Source: Pseudomonadota bacterium
GTDB lineage: Bacteria; Pseudomonadota; Gammaproteobacteria; Steroidobacterales; Steroidobacteraceae
DNA length: 6,743 nt
Direction of reading: 5' to 3'
Assembly (NCBI GenBank): GCA_021820785.1
Contig: JAKADE010000152.1
Location: 1 to 6,743 of the forward strand
Under the pieces are notes generated by a model. It had not been told where the DNA came from and made no database searches. It saw nothing but the letters and a program-made list of their open reading frames with translations. Both the position numbers and the translations under genes were made by a program. Of this stretch, positions 4,933-6,743 are shown piece after piece. The stretch's first letter is position 1, and every line of letters begins with the position of its first letter.

Positions 4933-5849
4933 AGAGTTCGGCCAAGGGCCGCCGGCGCGATCGCGAGATCCTCGGCTGGCTGGAGGACACCGCGAAGATC
5001 GACGATGAGTGCGTGGGGGACGTGGCCCACCCGGACGCTATCCAGAAGATCCGCGAACTCGCAGCGGCCGAAGGGTGGTCGCCGTCAACCATCGATCGGG
5101 TGATGGGAACGCTCTCTGCGGTGCTGCACGCCTGCGTCGAGTGGCGATACCTCGATCACACCCCGAAGGTGCCCATGTACCGCGCGCCGGTCGATGAGCC
5201 GCGCTGGCTAACACGCGAGGAATTTGGGCGTCTGTGCAAGGAACTGCCGCCGCACCTCGAGCTCGCAGCGCGCTTCGCGGTGCACACGCTGCTGCGCATG
5301 CGCGCGATGCTTCAGCTCACCTGGGATCGCGTTGACGTTCCTGGCGCCCGGGCCTGGATTCCGCGTGCGCACCAGAAGGCAGGCCGTACGTTCGTCGTGC
5401 CTCTTTCGAGCGAAGCGCTGCGCATCCTCGAGGAGCTGCGCGAGCTCGCCCCGGAGGGCCCCTGGGTGTTCCAGTACGAGGGGCGCCGATACGACGACTG
5501 CAACAGCCGCGCGTTCAAGAAGGCCGTCAAGCGCGCCGGGCTCGAACCGCTGCGCTGGCATGACCTGCGCCACACGGGCGCGTCCTGGGCCGTGCAGAGC
5601 GGCGTGACGCTGCCTGAGCTGATGGTTTTGGGGGATTGGCGCAGCTACGCGATGGTGCTGCGCTATGCGCACCTTGCGCCGTCACACGCGGCCGCGGCGG
5701 CTGAGCGTGTCGCACAATGGGCGCACAGCGCACCGGGGAGCCCGGTGCACAGGCGGGATGGAAAATGCAGGGAAATCAGGGATGTGGATGGTGGAGCGGC
5801 GGGGGATCGAACCCCGGACCTTCGCATTGCGAAGGCCACCGGGTCCTAA
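4737..5849 (+). CDS. int: Tyrosine-type phage integrase
   Basis: This 370-aa site-specific recombinase would insert and excise the phage at tRNA-Ala. The N-terminus (YKRPGSPYWWVRV, about 4-16) is a short arm-binding-type domain. A SAM-like core-binding domain spans about 55-145. The catalytic domain keeps all expected residues: R187 (TLLRMRAML), K214 (HQKAGRTFVVPL), H275 and R278 (HDLRHT), W301 (LGDWRSY) and the nucleophile Y310 (VLRYAHL). The in-frame TGA at 4728-4730 makes the ATG at 4737 the first possible ATG start. No Shine-Dalgarno precedes it and it lies inside the helix-turn-helix gene, so its translation probably depends on ribosomes already on the message. The tail after about residue 330 is not typical protein: residues 351-366 are the translated complement of tRNA-Ala sequence (GDRTPDLRIA), and the gene ends just past the attachment core. 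Confidence 0.95.
   Translation: MPLYKRPGSPYWWVRVGRKTRRSTRTTDRKAAEEFEKVVTERLWRRHQLDDRGAVSWREASERWLKSSAKGRRRDREILGWLEDTAKIDDECVGDVAHPDAIQKIRELAAAEGWSPSTIDRVMGTLSAVLHACVEWRYLDHTPKVPMYRAPVDEPRWLTREEFGRLCKELPPHLELAARFAVHTLLRMRAMLQLTWDRVDVPGARAWIPRAHQKAGRTFVVPLSSEALRILEELRELAPEGPWVFQYEGRRYDDCNSRAFKKAVKRAGLEPLRWHDLRHTGASWAVQSGVTLPELMVLGDWRSYAMVLRYAHLAPSHAAAAAERVAQWAHSAPGSPVHRRDGKCREIRDVDGGAAGDRTPDLRIAKATGS
5789..5835 (-). other. attP core: 3' portion of tRNA-Ala(CGC)
   Basis: On the minus strand this is tRNA nucleotides 32-76 exactly: anticodon loop TTCGCAA (anticodon CGC at 5831-5829), 3' anticodon stem TGCGA, variable loop AGGTC, T arm CGGGG-TTCGATC-CCCCG, acceptor CCGCTCC, discriminator A and encoded CCA (5791-5789). 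The T at position 70 fits the G3-U70 identity pair of alanine tRNAs. Upstream of the loop the sequence (TGGCC) no longer forms the anticodon stem, and no D arm or 5' acceptor follows, so this is not a whole tRNA. A fragment beginning at the anticodon loop beside an integrase gene is the classic attachment site of tRNA-integrating phages. Bases 5819-5835 form an 8+1+8 perfect inverted repeat around the anticodon, likely the integrase core-binding sites. Confidence 0.85.
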
Positions 5850-5869
5850 GAAATCAATAGGTTAGGCAC

Positions 5870-5885
5870 TTCGAGCCGGCTCGAA
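5870..5885. repeat. 16-bp perfect palindrome in the convergent gap
   Basis: The sequence ttcgagccggctcgaa equals its own reverse complement. As RNA it could fold on either strand with a 6-bp stem and a CCGG loop. It sits between the integrase stop (5849) and the minus-strand gene end (5937). It may be half of a bidirectional terminator or a protein-binding site. Confidence 0.6.
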
Positions 5886-5896
5886 ACGGCCGTTTT
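5884..5896. terminator. Palindrome with T-run, possible bidirectional terminator
   Basis: The twelve bases 5884-5895 (aaacggccgttt) form a second perfect palindrome, continuing to TTTT at 5893-5896 on the + strand and reading AAAACGGCCGTTT on the minus strand. It directly follows the 16-bp palindrome, and the pair lies between converging genes, where a two-way terminator would be useful. The stem is only about 4 bp if a normal loop is allowed, so strength is uncertain. Confidence 0.35.
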
Positions 5897-5936
5897 CGGG
5901 CCCCTCCGTGGCACAAAGGGAGCACAGCGGATCCGG

Positions 5937-6371
5937 CTAGATCACAAGCACCGGCCGTCCATTCTCGACCGACCAGCCGATGCGCCGTCCCAGGATGACC
6001 ACGCTCGGCGTCCCGAGCCCGGTGATCGCCAGCGAGTACTTGAGCGCATCGCAGGAATTGCGCCACGCGGACCACGCATAAGCCCGTAGCGCCGCGCTCG
6101 GGCAGCTCGGCCAGTACGCGCGCTGCGTGACGCCGTTGACCCACACGCGGGCCGCCAGGCCGCTCACGCCGTCCTCGGGGTTGCCCCAGATCGGATTCAG
6201 TAACGCCCACGTCCACCGGTCGATCCTGCGGCCGTCGTTGATGCTCGGGACTGGCGACAGTTCCCAGGCGTGCAGCAGGCACGGCAGCGGCAGGATCACG
6301 AAGCCGAGCGCCATGCACACCAGCATGACGAGCTGCGCCACGGCGAACCACGTCCACGCGAGCGCCTTCAC
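5937..6371 (-). CDS. Small phage membrane-anchored protein (DUF7338-like)
   Basis: The 144-aa product has one hydrophobic N-terminal segment (about residues 7-33) that would act as a membrane anchor or uncleaved signal. A soluble part follows with RRIDRWTWALLNPIWGNPED (49-68) and, further on, RAYAWSAWRNSCDALKY. The NP-x-x-GN-x-x-DG...AWRN-x-x-x-x-L-x-Y pattern resembles a family of small phage proteins often found near late or lysis genes; I recall this as DUF7338, but the match is from memory. The start is GTG, overlapping the previous stop in GTGA, with GAGGAA 6 nt upstream (6383-6378). The function is unknown; a link to lysis or to entry into the cell envelope is only suggested by the membrane segment and neighbourhood. 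Confidence 0.75.
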   Translation of the reverse strand: MKALAWTWFAVAQLVMLVCMALGFVILPLPCLLHAWELSPVPSINDGRRIDRWTWALLNPIWGNPEDGVSGLAARVWVNGVTQRAYWPSCPSAALRAYAWSAWRNSCDALKYSLAITGLGTPSVVILGRRIGWSVENGRPVLVI

Positions 6372-6679
6372 GCCTGCTTCCTCATATCGGCCGCGGCGAT
6401 CGGCAGAGCTGCCGCGTCGGCCTTGATCGCCGCTTCCGCGCGAAGGGTGTCACCCAGGATCGCGTGCAGGCAGTGACCGCGCCAGTGGGGGTAAGCGCCG
6501 CAGAGGTGCATCAGCCAGTCGATCGGCGGCGCGAACGCGAGGCCCCACCACTTGCGTGCCAGCTCGGCGCGGCCGGTGCGGCCGGAGATCGTCTCGTCGG
6601 GCTTCCCGAGCAGGACGGCCGAGGCCAGCATGTCGAGCGCGATCAGGACGCGCTTGATGTAGGCGGCGATGGCTATCAT
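6368..6679 (-). CDS. Small conserved phage protein of unknown function
   Basis: This 103-aa protein begins with a moderately hydrophobic helix (IAAYIKRVLIALDMLASAVL, 4-23), followed by G-K-PDETISGRTGRAEL (25-40), then WWGLAFAPPIDWLMHL and a Cys/His-containing GAYPHWRGHC (61-70). The layout LxALDxLxxxxLLxGxPDETxSxRxxR...IDxL...HC matches a widespread family of small phage proteins encoded among late genes, sometimes mislabelled by automated annotation. I know of no proven function. The start is ATG with GAGGA at 6691-6687, overlapping the stop of the preceding gene in ATGA; its own stop overlaps the next start. It is probably co-expressed with the membrane protein encoded next. Confidence 0.78.
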   Translation of the reverse strand: MIAIAAYIKRVLIALDMLASAVLLGKPDETISGRTGRAELARKWWGLAFAPPIDWLMHLCGAYPHWRGHCLHAILGDTLRAEAAIKADAAALPIAAADMRKQA

Positions 6680-6743
6680 TGCGGATTCCTCGCCTGGTAC
6701 TCACGCAGCACGGCGCTCACTTGATCCGCCCGCCCCGCAAGAA
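6676..6743 (-). CDS. C-terminus of a further minus-strand phage gene (partial)
   Basis: The minus strand stays open from the window edge and ends LAGRADQVSAVLREYQARNP-Q before a TGA at 6678-6676, which overlaps the next gene's ATG. The 4-bp overlap and the ribosome binding site for the next gene lying within it are the same as elsewhere in this block, which supports a real coding end. The visible piece is a charged helix; the protein cannot be identified. Confidence 0.6.
   Translation of the reverse strand, partial: LAGRADQVSAVLREYQARNPQ

Noticed and set aside
5789..5838. A complete tRNA gene
   Set aside because: The D arm, 5' acceptor strand and a pairing 5' anticodon stem are missing; only nucleotides 32-76 are present.
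5787..5846. Integrase tail GDRTPDLRIAKATGS as a functional protein motif
   Set aside because: It is the translated complement of tRNA-Ala sequence; similar tails on unrelated proteins are the same artefact.
5854..6357. 167-aa minus-strand reading frame
   Set aside because: It overlaps the better-supported 144-aa membrane protein almost entirely, lacks recognisable family features, and breaks the overlapping stop/start pattern.
1..6743. CRISPR array, insertion sequence or riboswitch
   Set aside because: No regularly spaced direct repeats, transposase gene with terminal inverted repeats, or recognisable aptamer was seen on either strand.

Overview
The window is part of a high-G+C temperate phage genome (or the junction of two tandem prophages). 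It carries an early or accessory operon, an excisionase/integrase pair, the phage attachment site, and the start of a late-type gene block on the opposite strand. The G+C content (roughly mid-60s by eye, not counted) and the phage families suggest a proteobacterial host. That is inference; no host gene is visible.

Layout. Positions 1-143 are a short intergenic stretch with a large GC-rich imperfect dyad (51-117), possibly after the 3' end of an earlier gene. From 144 to 5849 seven genes run on the + strand almost without gaps: HNH endonuclease, SbcC/Rad50-like AAA ATPase, a 104-aa protein of unknown function, a DEDD-type (DnaQ-like) exonuclease, a C5-cytosine DNA methyltransferase, a small helix-turn-helix excisionase-like protein, and a tyrosine integrase. 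Most neighbours share GTGA, ATGA or TGATG stop/start overlaps, which points to one translationally coupled transcript. The helix-turn-helix gene and the integrase overlap by 196 bp in different frames.

The last codons of the integrase run through a perfect 3' portion of a tRNA-Ala with anticodon CGC (minus strand, 5789-5833). The 5' half of the tRNA is absent, and phage genes lie on both sides. This fits attP of an unintegrated or circular phage, or a junction between tandem prophages, rather than a simple host-prophage boundary. Integration here would rewrite the last residues of the integrase.

After an 87-bp convergent gap with two perfect palindromes (possible bidirectional terminator), three minus-strand reading frames, each overlapping the next by 4 bp, encode two small phage-type proteins, one with a membrane segment, and the C-terminus of a third.

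Working together: the ATPase and exonuclease probably process phage DNA ends during recombination or replication. The methyltransferase probably modifies phage DNA against host restriction. The helix-turn-helix protein and integrase control excision and integration at tRNA-Ala. No complete new defence system is evident. The most unusual items are attP embedded in the integrase 3' end, the five-fold repeat inside the methyltransferase, the dual-coding overlap, and the non-canonical Walker B region of the ATPase.
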